From Thermophagus xiamenensis (lineage in GTDB: Bacteria > Bacteroidota > Bacteroidia > Bacteroidales > Marinilabiliaceae), in assembly GCF_900112795.1 (NCBI RefSeq), contig NZ_FONA01000019.1:33071-97070 (forward strand): DNA of 64,000 nt, written 5' to 3'. Position 1 is the stretch's first letter. Every line of letters starts with the position of its first letter. The notes under the pieces are model-generated. The model saw only the letters and a list, made by a program, of their open reading frames with translations, did no database searches and was not told the origin of the DNA. Below, in pieces: positions 37,577 to 48,002 of this stretch. Both the position numbers and the translations under genes were made by a program.

Positions 37577-38785
37577 CTATTTCACTCTATTTATTGCTTG
37601 TTTATAAACTTGAACAATTTTTTCGTAATATCTTTCAGAAGAAAATTTCTCTTGCGCATCAAAAGAAATTTTAGCCCTGTCAAAACTTGAAAAAAACATT
37701 TTGTTTATCCCTGAAACCAAATCTTCCAAATTTCCAGGTTTAAAACAGAAACCATTTTTACCTTCTGATATTAATTCTGGTATACCTCCTATTTTTGCTC
37801 CTAAAATAGGTGTCCCTAGAACCAAAGCCTCTATTACGGAAAGTGGATTATTCTCATACCACTCTGAGGGAACAACAAGAAATCTTGCTGTACTTAATTG
37901 TTCTTGAATGATCTCCCATGACTGAAATCCCAAAAACTCTACATTTCTGCTATCCGAATATGTATCTTTCAGTAAACTACAAATAGGGCCATCACCTATT
38001 ATTTTTAATTTTTTATCAGGAAATTGCTGCATTGCACGCAATAATAATTCAACACCTTTTTCTTTACTTATTCTCCCCACATAAAGTATAAAATCGTCTA
38101 TTTTCTTTTTTGTAAAGGGGATTACTTTTTCTTCAGGGTAAAAATTACATAAATGCATTATAGAACTTTCTCGAAATCCACCCTTTACCATTTGGTTCTT
38201 CAAAAAAACCGAAGGTGCAATAAAAGTAGAAGTGTAATCTTGTAATTTTCTTTTATTCCATTTTTTAATCTCAAAAAATCCCAATAGACTTGCCGCAAAA
38301 TTATTTTTAATACACCTATTCTTAACAACAGAAAATTGATTCGTAATACAAAGGTCACAAGGCCTATTGTTTCTTAGCATTAAATAAGAAGGACAAATTA
38401 ACTTATAATCATGCAATGTCCACACAACAGGTATTTTTTTTTCTATAGATATTTTTGCAACAATTGGAGAAATTTGTGAATGAATATTATGCAAATGAAC
38501 AACATCGGGCTTAAAATGGGTTATAAAATATTTCCATTTTTTAATTACCTCGGATGCTCCAAAAGGACGGATAACTTTCTTTACTATACTATTAAATGAA
38601 TTTGCAGAAAAATCAACGAACGTGGGCCAATATTCATCCTCAACTAATTTAATATTCTGTTTGTAATCCATACTAAAAACATACACTTGATGCCCATTTT
38701 TCTCAAGAAGTTTTTTTAATTGAATCACATGGATACAATCTCCTCCTCGGGGATAATAGAATTTATTTACTAAAACTATTTTCAT
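37577..38785 (-). CDS. Glycosyltransferase family 4 protein
   Basis: A 402-residue GT-B transferase. VNKFYYPRGGDCIHVIQLKK is the N-terminal acceptor-domain glycine loop, VVHLHNIHSQISP the following segment, and ILYVGRISKEKGVELLLRAM plus PSEWYENNPLSVIEALVLGTPI (E-x7-E) the donor-binding domain. A CDLC segment near residue 140 could bind metal. It builds the repeat unit of the surface polysaccharide on a lipid carrier. Its ATG shares one base with the stop of the preceding gene. Confidence 0.9.
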   Translation of the reverse strand: MKIVLVNKFYYPRGGDCIHVIQLKKLLEKNGHQVYVFSMDYKQNIKLVEDEYWPTFVDFSANSFNSIVKKVIRPFGASEVIKKWKYFITHFKPDVVHLHNIHSQISPIVAKISIEKKIPVVWTLHDYKLICPSYLMLRNNRPCDLCITNQFSVVKNRCIKNNFAASLLGFFEIKKWNKRKLQDYTSTFIAPSVFLKNQMVKGGFRESSIMHLCNFYPEEKVIPFTKKKIDDFILYVGRISKEKGVELLLRAMQQFPDKKLKIIGDGPICSLLKDTYSDSRNVEFLGFQSWEIIQEQLSTARFLVVPSEWYENNPLSVIEALVLGTPILGAKIGGIPELISEGKNGFCFKPGNLEDLVSGINKMFFSSFDRAKISFDAQEKFSSERYYEKIVQVYKQAINRVK

Positions 38786-39924
38786 TAAAACCCAATTATT
38801 TCCGTATACTTTTGAGAAATTTTATCCCAATTATAATGGCTTTTCACAAATCGTCTACGCAACAAACATCGCTCTCTCTTATGTTTTTTTTCATGCTCTA
38901 AATATTCTTCAATTTCTAAGCACCAATAATCTAAATCAAGATCCAGAATTCTCCCATATTCATAATTTTTAATTATATCCTTTGGTCCTGCTGTAGGAGT
39001 TGAAAATACAGGAATTCCAAAATATAAAGCCTCAAGAACTACCATCCCAAAAATTTCATATAATGAAGGAAGAAGTAAGAGATCACATTTAGAAAAAACA
39101 CTTCCAATTAATTTATTAGGGATTGAATCAAAAATTAGTACTTTATTTTGTAAATTATAGGCTCTGACTAAATTTTTAATAAATTCCTTTTCTGGACCTT
39201 GCCCTATAATTAACAAACCATATTTTCCCCCTTTAACTTCATCCTTAGACAGTCTCTTTAAAACGTCAATTAAAAAAGAAACATTTCTTCTTTTTTCTAA
39301 AATTCCAACGTATAAAAAAATATTTTCAAAATTGTTTGTAAATTCCTCAACTAACTCGTTTCTAAAACAAGTCTCGGAATAAACATCAATATCTAGTCCA
39401 ACAGGAAGCACTTTTATATCCCGGAATCCTTTTTTTTCAAGATATTTTTTTGCCATTGTAGTTTTCGCAAAAACATAATCACTATTACATTTCAACGTTT
39501 TCTGAAAAATAGTATCCAAGATATACTGATAAAAACGTCCTATCCCTGAATAATCTTGATACACCCCTTGATACAAAACAGTTTTAATCCCTAGCTTTTT
39601 AGCCTTTTTTAAAATATAGGCGTTCATTAATTGAGAAGTTTCATGAACTTGAATAACATCATAATCCTCACAAGAGAGATGTTTGGAAATACCCTCAATG
39701 ACAGATATACGACCTCCAATACTTATCCCTTTTAATGGGATAAGCCTTAGCCTTAAACCATCATAAGAATAATAAATTGTTGTGTTCTCAACGTCTTCAA
39801 AAAATGAAAAAACGTCCACCGAATATCCCTGCTTCAAAAGGCCTTTGGCCAACCCAATTTCTTGAATATTATATAACTTTAATTTTAAAGGTATCGGGAA
39901 AGTTCTGAAAATTCCTATTCGCAT
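38785..39924 (-). CDS. Glycosyltransferase family 4 protein
   Basis: A 379-residue GT-B transferase. LYNIQEIGLAKGLLKQGYSV near the N-terminus, IFLYVGILEKRRNVSFLIDVL (about 206-226), and PSLYEIFGMVVLEALYFGIPV with the E-x7-E pair (about 290-310) are GT4 hallmarks. It forms a coupled pair with the next GT4 gene (TAATG). The donor sugar is unknown. Confidence 0.9.
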   Translation of the reverse strand: MRIGIFRTFPIPLKLKLYNIQEIGLAKGLLKQGYSVDVFSFFEDVENTTIYYSYDGLRLRLIPLKGISIGGRISVIEGISKHLSCEDYDVIQVHETSQLMNAYILKKAKKLGIKTVLYQGVYQDYSGIGRFYQYILDTIFQKTLKCNSDYVFAKTTMAKKYLEKKGFRDIKVLPVGLDIDVYSETCFRNELVEEFTNNFENIFLYVGILEKRRNVSFLIDVLKRLSKDEVKGGKYGLLIIGQGPEKEFIKNLVRAYNLQNKVLIFDSIPNKLIGSVFSKCDLLLLPSLYEIFGMVVLEALYFGIPVFSTPTAGPKDIIKNYEYGRILDLDLDYWCLEIEEYLEHEKKHKRERCLLRRRFVKSHYNWDKISQKYTEIIGF

Positions 39925-40486
39925 AAAAAAAAATTAAGCCACCACGCCAGTATCCAATTTTATTACCCAAAGTCTATATAATTAAATACAACAAAAAACT
40001 ACCTAAAATAACAGTCAACCATATAATTAAAAAAATATTAATTGACCACCGAATGAGTACAAAACTTACATTTAAATCCTGCTTGAAGTCTAAAAATCTA
40101 CGAAACATTAGCAATAATAAAAGATGGTTCTTTATAAAAAACTTTCAAAATAGCTTTTTGCATGAAAAAAATAAATTGAGAATAACTACCGTCAACATTA
40201 AAAATCATTTTCAGATTCTCATTTCTTAAAAGAAAAGCTTTATTGACACACCTGTACCCAGACTAAATAAACTTCAAACATATTTATAACAGCTAAATAC
40301 TCCCAATTCGTTTAATTTATTCAGTTTATTTAAGACTTAAAAACAAAACTGTCACCTATTTCTGTTCTAAATTGAAACTCAATTAAACCTATTAATATTT
40401 TAATTAATTATCAAACCCACCAAAAATTAATTCGATTTCTTTAACCTTAAATGCCATAAAAAAACCTTTTCAAAATATTTATACTT
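39925..40486. other. AT-rich intergenic stretch, no gene seen
   Basis: 562 very AT-rich bases between two glycosyltransferase genes. I find no convincing frame, repeat module or terminator. It may hold a local promoter or the remains of a lost gene. Confidence 0.5.
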
Positions 40487-41404
40487 TCACATTTTAATAT
40501 CAAAATATTCACATAACCGCCTAAACTGAAAATCATTTAGTTTTTCTTCTCCCACATTTCTTCGCATAAGGGCGCTTTTTTTAGTGGATGGAATTACCAT
40601 TGGATGCGCAAAAAAATCACCTGTTGCAACATTTACATTATTCTTAAATTCAATAACTTTTAGCCATAAATCATCAGCATAAGGAGCTAATTCCATAAAT
40701 AGATTCTCTTTGAATAAGTCAAAAGGCTTAAAAAATGGTGGATAAAGAATTCCTCCACAACCGATGGCAACAAATGATGAATCACACCCAGGATAAATCA
40801 CTCGTTCCCAACACTCATAAGGCAAAACACCCTCTGAATTTTTGAGTATCCGTACTGCCCTATTTGCAATAATACAATTCGGAAATTTCCTATAAACTTC
40901 AAGTAACCTATAAATTGTATCTTCAGGATAAATCAAATCATCGTCAATAGTAACAATTATACTATTTTTTAAATCTTGCAATGCATAATAAAACTTTTTA
41001 TATGATCGGATATTATTTTCAACAAACTTTACTTCCAGCCCATATTCCATCAATTTTTTTAAAGTTGAAGGAATATCATTTATTCCTCCTGGAAATTCCT
41101 CTAATGATAAATATAACAAAATTCGTGATGGCTTAACTTTTTGATTTCCGATAGACATAATAGTAAGCCAAACCGTTTTAATTCTATCAGGGAAAGAAGT
41201 CATTGATATTACTACATTCCCTTCAGTATTAATTAATTTCCTCTTGAAAAATTTATACTTTAAAAAGAAAATGAAAATTATTCCATAAACACAAAGTCTT
41301 TTTATAATTTTGATAGAAATTAAATAACAGTTTCTTCTTTGCAAAGGCTTCTTTAATTCCTCAATTGAGGCCAGATAAAAATACAACTTATTAAAAATCC
41401 ACAT
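40487..41404 (-). CDS. Putative glycosyltransferase (GT-A-like, family uncertain)
   Basis: A 305-residue protein with one hydrophobic segment near the N-terminus (CVYGIIFIFFLKYKFF), so it is probably membrane-anchored. ISMTSFPDRIKTVWLTIMSI, VTIDDDLIYPEDT (a DxD-type nucleotide-sugar/metal motif, about 155-160) and YADDLWLKV are the pattern of a group of bacterial proteins annotated as glycosyltransferases in capsule loci. Neither sugar nor linkage can be inferred. It lies between the GT2 and GT4 genes. Confidence 0.75.
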   Translation of the reverse strand: MWIFNKLYFYLASIEELKKPLQRRNCYLISIKIIKRLCVYGIIFIFFLKYKFFKRKLINTEGNVVISMTSFPDRIKTVWLTIMSIGNQKVKPSRILLYLSLEEFPGGINDIPSTLKKLMEYGLEVKFVENNIRSYKKFYYALQDLKNSIIVTIDDDLIYPEDTIYRLLEVYRKFPNCIIANRAVRILKNSEGVLPYECWERVIYPGCDSSFVAIGCGGILYPPFFKPFDLFKENLFMELAPYADDLWLKVIEFKNNVNVATGDFFAHPMVIPSTKKSALMRRNVGEEKLNDFQFRRLCEYFDIKM

Positions 41405-41502
41405 ACATAGAAATAATTTTTTATATATACCTAAATGACGAATTTAATACAAAAAATATAGAGTTTTCCACTTTCCTTAGCGAGAGAGTTCCCAGCTAAT
41501 CA

Positions 41503-42345
41503 TTACTTATTCAACCTATATCTTTTTATTACCAAAAAGAAATTTGGAAAAAAATTCCTAAAATACTTGGAAAAGTATTTTTTTAGGAAAAAAAAGCAAC
41601 GTGCAAAAAAAAACCAAATTTTAAATTGCATAGTATTATCGATCCCTATTACAATTGCATCTTCTTTCCAAGCTTGGATTTGATTTTTTTTTGAAATTCC
41701 ATCATCAATTTTATACATACTAATAGGCATTTCCAAATATTGGAAATGATATCCAGCTTGGTAGATATCGTATAGCATTTTAAAATCAGCAGAAATTTTT
41801 AAATTATGGTTAAACTTATATTTTAAAGCAACATCCCTTCTTACAAATACACTTTGGTGGCAAATCCCTTTACTTTTTATAAATGAATCCATTTGGAAAA
41901 AAGGACGGTCAGATTTAGAATAAATTGCTCCCACACTAGAATCAAGGATGGTATCTCCATAAATTACTGCTGAATCCTCACAATAAATTTTCGATTTAAA
42001 AACATTTTCTAACACATATTTATCACAAAATTGATCCCCTGAATTTATAAAAATAACCCATTCCCCTCTCGCATAATTTAGCCCCTTATTCATTGCATCA
42101 TAAACACCTGCATCAGGTTCTGAAATAAATTCGCTAAAATATTTCTTATATTTTTCAAGTAATTCCAATGTACCATCATTACTTCCGCCATCAATGCAAA
42201 TGTATTCAAAATTATCAAAGCTCTGTCCTATAACACTTTTTAATGTGGTTTCAATAGAAGAATACTCATTAAAAACTACCGTAATAACACTAACAACCAC
42301 CTTATTCTTTCTACTCCCCATAAACAAATTAATATTATGAATCAA
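41503..42345 (-). CDS. Glycosyltransferase family 2 protein
   Basis: A 280-residue GT-A transferase. VSVITVVFNEYSSIETTLKS (about 18-37), ICIDGGSNDGTLELLEKYKK, EPDAGVYDAMNKGLNYARGEW (about 77-97) and FINSGDQF (in place of DxD) are WcaA/GT2 hallmarks. The C-terminus is basic and aromatic with a possible amphipathic membrane segment. It follows the decayed IS region in transcription order, so its promoter may lie there. Confidence 0.9.
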   Translation of the reverse strand: MIHNINLFMGSRKNKVVVSVITVVFNEYSSIETTLKSVIGQSFDNFEYICIDGGSNDGTLELLEKYKKYFSEFISEPDAGVYDAMNKGLNYARGEWVIFINSGDQFCDKYVLENVFKSKIYCEDSAVIYGDTILDSSVGAIYSKSDRPFFQMDSFIKSKGICHQSVFVRRDVALKYKFNHNLKISADFKMLYDIYQAGYHFQYLEMPISMYKIDDGISKKNQIQAWKEDAIVIGIDNTMQFKIWFFFARCFFFLKKYFSKYFRNFFPNFFLVIKRYRLNK

Positions 42346-42479
42346 TAAGAATTACCAAAAATTATTTTATTCATATATCTATCAAGCAATTACAAAATGA
42401 ACATTTTCTTTTTCAAAAAAACAAATTCCTAATTTCATATTTAAGGAACAAACATAGCTGTCTAGAATACCGTTTATAT

Positions 42480-43530
42480 ACTCTTGACAAGTTCTCAATA
42501 CTCCCTTCCTTTGTTGTCTAAAACTTGGTTGGACTTTTCCTTATCATTTCCAACAGTCCCAATACCACCTAAAGAATCATAAGGTCGGGAATTATTAAAG
42601 TTATCCATTCACCATTGCTCGATAAAATCAATATCTACATCTAATAATCCAAACAGGAATACAATCAAGGACATCTCCCCCTTAACGTTCGGTTCAAACG
42701 TTCTATTAATGCATTTTAAGTCGGCTTGTTTTGTTGAGTATGTAGCAACTCGACCTCATTCATTTCACTCAACTCTTAAAAAATCTCTGATAAATATTAA
42801 GGACCGTTGCCCATTTGTATTCTGAATGTTTAACCTAGCCTTTTTATCAAATGGTAAAACAAAAACACAGCCTCTTTAGCATAGATTGAATAATCCAGTT
42901 CCCTATACAAGGACTCCTGGCTATTATCATCTATAACGTTAAATGCCTTTATTTTTTTGCCTTTTCCAATGCATTGTGCATGGAATCCATCGTTCATGTG
43001 TATTTTTTGTTTTATAGTATTTTCTATGGTACTTTTACCCATTCCTACCCCACTTTCGGAAAATAAACTTCAACAAACCCTGAACCCTTTGAACACTTTA
43101 AGGTTTCATCAAACATAACTTTCAGTCTTTAATCTTCCGTACTCTTTACAATAACCTTCTGTTAGATGATCTTTGCTTTTTTTCTAATGTTCCCTTCACA
43201 GCTCCATCTTCTCGTTTGCCTTGGAAATAAAAAACGTGCCTGACTTAAATTTAATATACAACCCCCTACTGATATCTCCAGAAACTAAATTAAAATCTTT
43301 TAATTCGAAAAATTTTTCTCGCGGGGCCTAAAATCGTTTTTTCTAATATTTTCTTTACTATATTATGATTTAGAGGAAGCTAGTCAAACATCATTTAGCC
43401 TGCGATCTTTTTCTTCACGTTCCTTCAGAAATTCCAATTGTGAAGCTTCCATCTCACCTTTTGGTTGGCTCCATTTATAAGGTGCAACTTCGCTAACCCA
43501 ATGTTTCCCTAAAAGCTCATCTTCAAAGCT
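42480..43530 (-). pseudogene. Decayed IS3-family insertion sequence (orfA and orfB remnants)
   Basis: Minus-strand fragments match IS3-family proteins in order. 43530-43395 reads YKWSQPKGEMEASQLEFLKE, an orfA segment. 43042-42830 reads GKGKKIKAFNVIDDNSQESL, the start of the orfB integrase core. Further on come IQMGNGP (the catalytic DNGP changed to GNGP), NALIERLNRTLRG (with the catalytic Glu) and NNSRPYDSLGG near 42570. Several stops and frameshifts interrupt it, so the element is dead. It lies in the polysaccharide locus between wzy and the GT2 gene. No clean terminal inverted repeats were found. Confidence 0.8.
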
Positions 43531-43779
43531 ACTTCTTTTAATATGGAAGAAATGTTTTTTAGAGTAAACCTATTTCTTTTCAAAATACTGCTTAATATTA
43601 TCACTAATTTTTCTTTTTCAAATTGTCCAATTTTGGAGAGAAGCTTACTAATTCAGAACTATATTACTAGCATTCTTAAAGTCCTCTATCGTATTGCTAT
43701 AATGTTGCGATGTGTGTTCACTATTCTGGATGTACTGCCTATGCAAATAAAATAAGTGGTCTACAAGTATTGAACACAA

Positions 43780-43960
43780 CCCTTTCCCTGCAAGGTTTAA
43801 ACCTTTTTTCTAACATATTTTTATCTTTTTATTATCCAATCTGGCATTTGCATACATCTGTTTGAACTTCCTGAATTCTTCTTCCAATTCTTTTTAAACA
43901 TATAAGTTGGGCCATTTTCACCCCGAAACACCTCTTTATCAATCACTAAAGGCAACTCAA
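43780..43960 (-). pseudogene. Second IS3-family orfA remnant
   Basis: The minus strand here reads KELEEEFRKFKQMYANARLD, closely similar to the C-terminal leucine-zipper part of IS3-family OrfA (KELEEENxxLKxMYA). As another orfA remnant lies at 43395-43530, there were at least two insertions, both now decayed. Bases 43961-44250 show only weak traces (DEMVLKQKAF) that could be an orfA N-terminus. Confidence 0.65.
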
Positions 43961-44250
43961 TATATATAATTTACCCGACAAAGGCTTTTTGCTTCAAAAC
44001 CATTTCATCCTTAAAAATTTTATCAAAATTAATAGTCTAAAGGGACTAAAATAACATATTTTTTACACTTTATTAATTTGGGACTCATATTTGCCATGCA
44101 CGTATCATTCTCGTTAAGAATTTTTACCTACAAACAATCTTTAAATTTCGTCTTACTCATAACTTCTATTGAAAGCTAAAAACAAATTTTTGTCTAATAT
44201 TAAGCTGCCAAATATTAAAAAAAAATTGTTTAATGAGATGCAAAAAATTA

Positions 44251-45462
44251 TCAAGCGAGTTCTTTCCTAGATAAAAATCCATCCTGTAACACTTTTGCAC
44301 ATAGCACAAATACTGAAATAACTGTAGTACTATACGCTAAAGAGTTATTTGTTGAGGCTATCACAAAAAATACAGCAAAAACAAATTTTTTTGAAAAAGA
44401 TGAATAGTTTGAAATCAGCTTCCAACAAAAAGAAATAAAATAATAAGACAATAAAATTGTAAAAGGTATTCCAAACCAAAGGACCCATAAGATCCAGAAA
44501 TTCTCTATATGATTTCCTAACCCGGAAACTCTCATATAACTAATAATCAGATCTGTATTAACGCCAAAAACAAATTCTTTAAAGGAGAGGTATCTCAAAA
44601 TATTGAAAACATCAACACGGGCCAAAATACTTTTGTCAATTGTCAAATTATTAAGAATCCTATCTGCTATACTAGAGTTGAATAATAAAACACTAATAAT
44701 AACCGTTGCAGTAAAAAAAAGGAAATATAATACAAATGTATTCTTCTTTATACAAAAACTTCCCGAAGCTTTATGTAGTGATTGGTATTTAAAAATAAAA
44801 ACAATTAAAAATAATATCATTAATCCTGATGAACTCCGAGACCCAAAGCATAAAAGAGCCACATACCCCAACATAAATAAAGTTATTTTATTAAATAACT
44901 TCATCTCAGAAACCAACAAAAAACCCATTATAACAGAGGTTATCAAAGAATTATTAAGAGGATGATCATTAAATGATGTTGATCGAAATTCACCGATGCT
45001 AATATTATTTCTCAAAAAACCAGAAGAAAAAATATGAATATGTAAAATTTTCTCAAATATAGCTAACAAAGAACTGAGGACAAAAAAAAGAATTAGAATC
45101 TTTCTTGCAATTTTTATTTCCTCTTTAGTAGAACACGACAGTGTAATAAGCACAAGGATTGGTAGAAAAAAATTATTCGGCAAAAATGAAATGGGAACAC
45201 TTTTTAAGGAAAAAATAGAAAAGATTATCAACAAAGAAAAAATTAAAAGATAGAATTTAATCCGTTTTATCGTATTAAATAATACTCGTATACGTTTAAA
45301 AAACAATCCAATAATAAGAAATAAAAAAAAATAAATAGAAGGATAAAGTTTTTGCCAAAAAGGAGATTCTGAAATTCCGATTCCATATCCCATAAATGAT
45401 AAAACATTTTCTCCCATAAATAACAAGCAAAAAAATGACAAAATAAAAACTAATCGATACAT
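44251..45462 (-). CDS. O-antigen/exopolysaccharide polymerase-like membrane protein (Wzy)
   Basis: A 403-residue, strongly hydrophobic protein with about ten transmembrane helices, a larger periplasmic loop (about 275-315: FNSSIADRILNNLTIDKSIL) and the short motif FGSRSSSGLMIL (about 206-217), as in O-antigen ligase/polymerase (Wzy_C-type) proteins. As the only polymerase-like gene between the flippase and the transferases, it most likely joins repeat units in the periplasm. Sequence conservation in this family is low, so the call rests on topology and context. Confidence 0.75.
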   Translation of the reverse strand: MYRLVFILSFFCLLFMGENVLSFMGYGIGISESPFWQKLYPSIYFFLFLIIGLFFKRIRVLFNTIKRIKFYLLIFSLLIIFSIFSLKSVPISFLPNNFFLPILVLITLSCSTKEEIKIARKILILFFVLSSLLAIFEKILHIHIFSSGFLRNNISIGEFRSTSFNDHPLNNSLITSVIMGFLLVSEMKLFNKITLFMLGYVALLCFGSRSSSGLMILFLIVFIFKYQSLHKASGSFCIKKNTFVLYFLFFTATVIISVLLFNSSIADRILNNLTIDKSILARVDVFNILRYLSFKEFVFGVNTDLIISYMRVSGLGNHIENFWILWVLWFGIPFTILLSYYFISFCWKLISNYSSFSKKFVFAVFFVIASTNNSLAYSTTVISVFVLCAKVLQDGFLSRKELA

Positions 45463-45697
45463 TTAATTTTAGATTATTAAAATTTCATGGGGAAAATTAC
45501 ATTCTAAAATGCAACATCAGTTCAATAAATTAAAGGTCTAAAAAAAGACATCATCTCCACTAAACTGACGTCAAATAGAACTATAAATTCAATCAAATTG
45601 ACCTAAGCAAAGCTCCTATCAATCCTTGCATAAAAAAAACCTAAACTACCTCAAATAAAAAACTCTTCTAAAAATTAAATGAAGGCAACCACCGATA

Positions 45698-46858
45698 TTA
45701 ATTGCCAAATAATAATTTTTGATAAATATTATAAACTTTTTTTGCACAAATTTTAGAATGAAATTGTTCTTTCGCATACTTAAAAGCTTTTTTGGCCAGA
45801 TATTCTCTGAAAACAGCATTTCCAACTAGTAAATCAATTTTATTAGCTAACTCTAAATAGTCCCCAAGAGAATATATTAATCCATTTTTCTTGTTTTGAA
45901 CAAGTTCAACATTTGCCCCTGAATTGGAAGCTATTACAGCAACATTATGCATCATATACTCAACAGTAACTAAACCAAACCCTTCAGACTTAGAAGCTAC
46001 AACTCCTATATGCATTTTTTCCAACAAAGAATACACATCTTCTCGGAAACCTAAAATTTTAACATAAGCAAATAAATCATTCATTTTTATAAAATCATAC
46101 ATTGCAGAAAGATATTTTGCATCCCCATCGCCTATAATATATAATAATATTTGCTCACGGACACTTTCCCGGAGAAACTTTAAAGCTTTAAGTACTTCCA
46201 TTTGGTTTTTACCACGGCTAATTCTGCCAACAACACATAAATTTATTTTCCTCGCATCTTTTTTGAAGGTCGAAAAAGTTCTTTCTTCTCCAAAAGAAAT
46301 TCCATCATATATTATTTCAATTTCTCTTCCTTTTATTATTGTGGCATAATAATTTTTTATAGCATGACTAATGGCTACAACACAATCTGAAGTATAGCTC
46401 ATAAATTTCCCCGATAACTTTTTCCCAAAATAAAAATAGTTATCATAATGCATTCCTTCACCAAATTCTCTTAAATGCCAAACATGAGGAATTCTAAGTA
46501 GTTTCGCCATTAATCCGCCTATTGGGATCATGCTGCTATTAGTATGAATTAGACTAATTCTTTTTCTTTTTAATATCCAGTAAAAAGGCAAAATGTTAAG
46601 AAAGTCATAAAAAATATAATAACCTAACTTTAAATATCGAATAACAAATTTATCTTTTTTTGAATCATATCTCCAATTATGAAAGTTCTTAATTATGAAT
46701 TCAATATTATGAGACTTTAACACTTTACAAAAGGGGCCATCACAAGGAACTAAAACTAAAGGATTAATATTTTCCCCTCTTAAATCTAAAATTAATTGTA
46801 GCAAAGCTTTATTAGCTCCATAAAACCCTACATAATGAGTAATATATAAAACCTTCAT
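45698..46858 (-). CDS. Glycosyltransferase family 4 protein
   Basis: A 386-residue GT-B transferase. YITHYVGFYGANKALLQLIL near the N-terminus, LIHTNSSMIPIGGLMAKLL, INLCVVGRISRGKNQMEVLK (about 207-226) and ASKSEGFGLVTVEYMMHNVA with the E-x7-E pair (about 290-309) are GT4 motifs. It follows the pyruvyl transferase gene by 27 bases and is probably co-transcribed with it. Confidence 0.9.
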   Translation of the reverse strand: MKVLYITHYVGFYGANKALLQLILDLRGENINPLVLVPCDGPFCKVLKSHNIEFIIKNFHNWRYDSKKDKFVIRYLKLGYYIFYDFLNILPFYWILKRKRISLIHTNSSMIPIGGLMAKLLRIPHVWHLREFGEGMHYDNYFYFGKKLSGKFMSYTSDCVVAISHAIKNYYATIIKGREIEIIYDGISFGEERTFSTFKKDARKINLCVVGRISRGKNQMEVLKALKFLRESVREQILLYIIGDGDAKYLSAMYDFIKMNDLFAYVKILGFREDVYSLLEKMHIGVVASKSEGFGLVTVEYMMHNVAVIASNSGANVELVQNKKNGLIYSLGDYLELANKIDLLVGNAVFREYLAKKAFKYAKEQFHSKICAKKVYNIYQKLLFGN

Positions 46859-46885
46859 ATTTTTTAAAATTAAAGTCTTTTTATA

Positions 46886-48002
46886 TTACTCAAAAAAAGA
46901 TCTATTTAAAAATTCAGTTGACTTAATAAGTTCTTTCTCTAACAGATTATTCACCTTCTGATAATTCACATTATTTACAACACTATTGTTTCTTATAATA
47001 TCAGAAACCGAATTCACAATTACATTAGACAAATCAAATCGGTTCATAAAATCAAGAAATCTAGATTTACGTTTTTCTTCTGAATAAAAAGCAATAAAAG
47101 GTTTCTGATATTTTAAAGCAAAAGCCATACCATGGAATGAATCAGTATATAAGAAGGTACAAGAATGAATTAAGCTAAGCCATTCAAAAGGAGATAGATT
47201 CCAATAAACTTGGTCAGCCCAAGAAAAATATTTTAAAGTTTCAGGCGTAGACAAGGTTATAGCAATAACGGGAATATCACCATACACAATTTTAATTTCT
47301 TCAATTGCATTTTCATTTCCACCGTTAATCTCTTCCCCAATCAAATAAGTTAAAATGAACTTTTTATAAGGAACAACAAAACTATTTTTTTCTTTTTCAA
47401 AATCATACAAAAATATTGGGTCTTGCACTATTGGAACATCAACATTAATTAAATCTCGAACAAATGTCTGTGTTTCAGAATTTCTAACAGATATTGAATC
47501 AAACTGTTGTAATAAATGAGACAAACAAGACTTATCATTTTCATTAACTTTATTGTATGCACAACATGGAGCATAACTAATTTTTTTACCATGAAATGAA
47601 GGCATATTACCCAAAAAATAAACTTTTGTTCCATGGAAAGCTGGTCCCCAAACTTGATCACTCCCAACTACAATAGCATCAAAATCTTTAACAAGATCAT
47701 CTATGGTTTCCTTATTGCATTCTATTGTCAAATTAAGATAGTTATGTTGAAAATCCTTTATTTTTTTTTTTCGCTTTATTGACATATAACAATCTAAGAA
47801 ATAATACTCGCAAAGCATATAAGATTCCATATTTTCTAACTCCTAATCCTTTATACAATTTCATTCCCTTTTTTTCATCAGGAATATAGTTAATTATCAT
47901 AACATTAAAACCTTTACTTTCCAAAAATTTCTGCAACGCAAAACATTGCAATTGAGCACCAAAATTGATGGAATGCTGAAAAGTAAGAATGCCTATATTC
48001 AT
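46886..48002 (-). pseudogene. Polysaccharide pyruvyl transferase family, frame broken by one base
   Basis: Adds pyruvate ketals or acts on related positions of the polysaccharide. The N-terminal part (from MNIGILTFQHSINFGAQLQC at 48002) and the C-terminal part (ending at 46886, with AIVVGSDQVWGPAFHG, ISVRNSET, FLYTDSFHGMAFALKYQKPF) together make one normal 371-residue protein. The frame is lost in a run of eleven A (coding strand; 47761-47771). Ten A restores GCGAAAAAAAAAATAAAGGA... as A-K-K-K-I-K-D, joining the two halves exactly. The total of 1117 bases is one more than a multiple of three. It may be a real null, a phase-variable tract, slippage or an assembly error. Its ATG overlaps the upstream stop (ATGA). 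Confidence 0.85.

Noticed and set aside
43543..43755. 70-codon plus-strand frame in the IS region
   Set aside because: No similarity; it lies opposite decayed transposase DNA.
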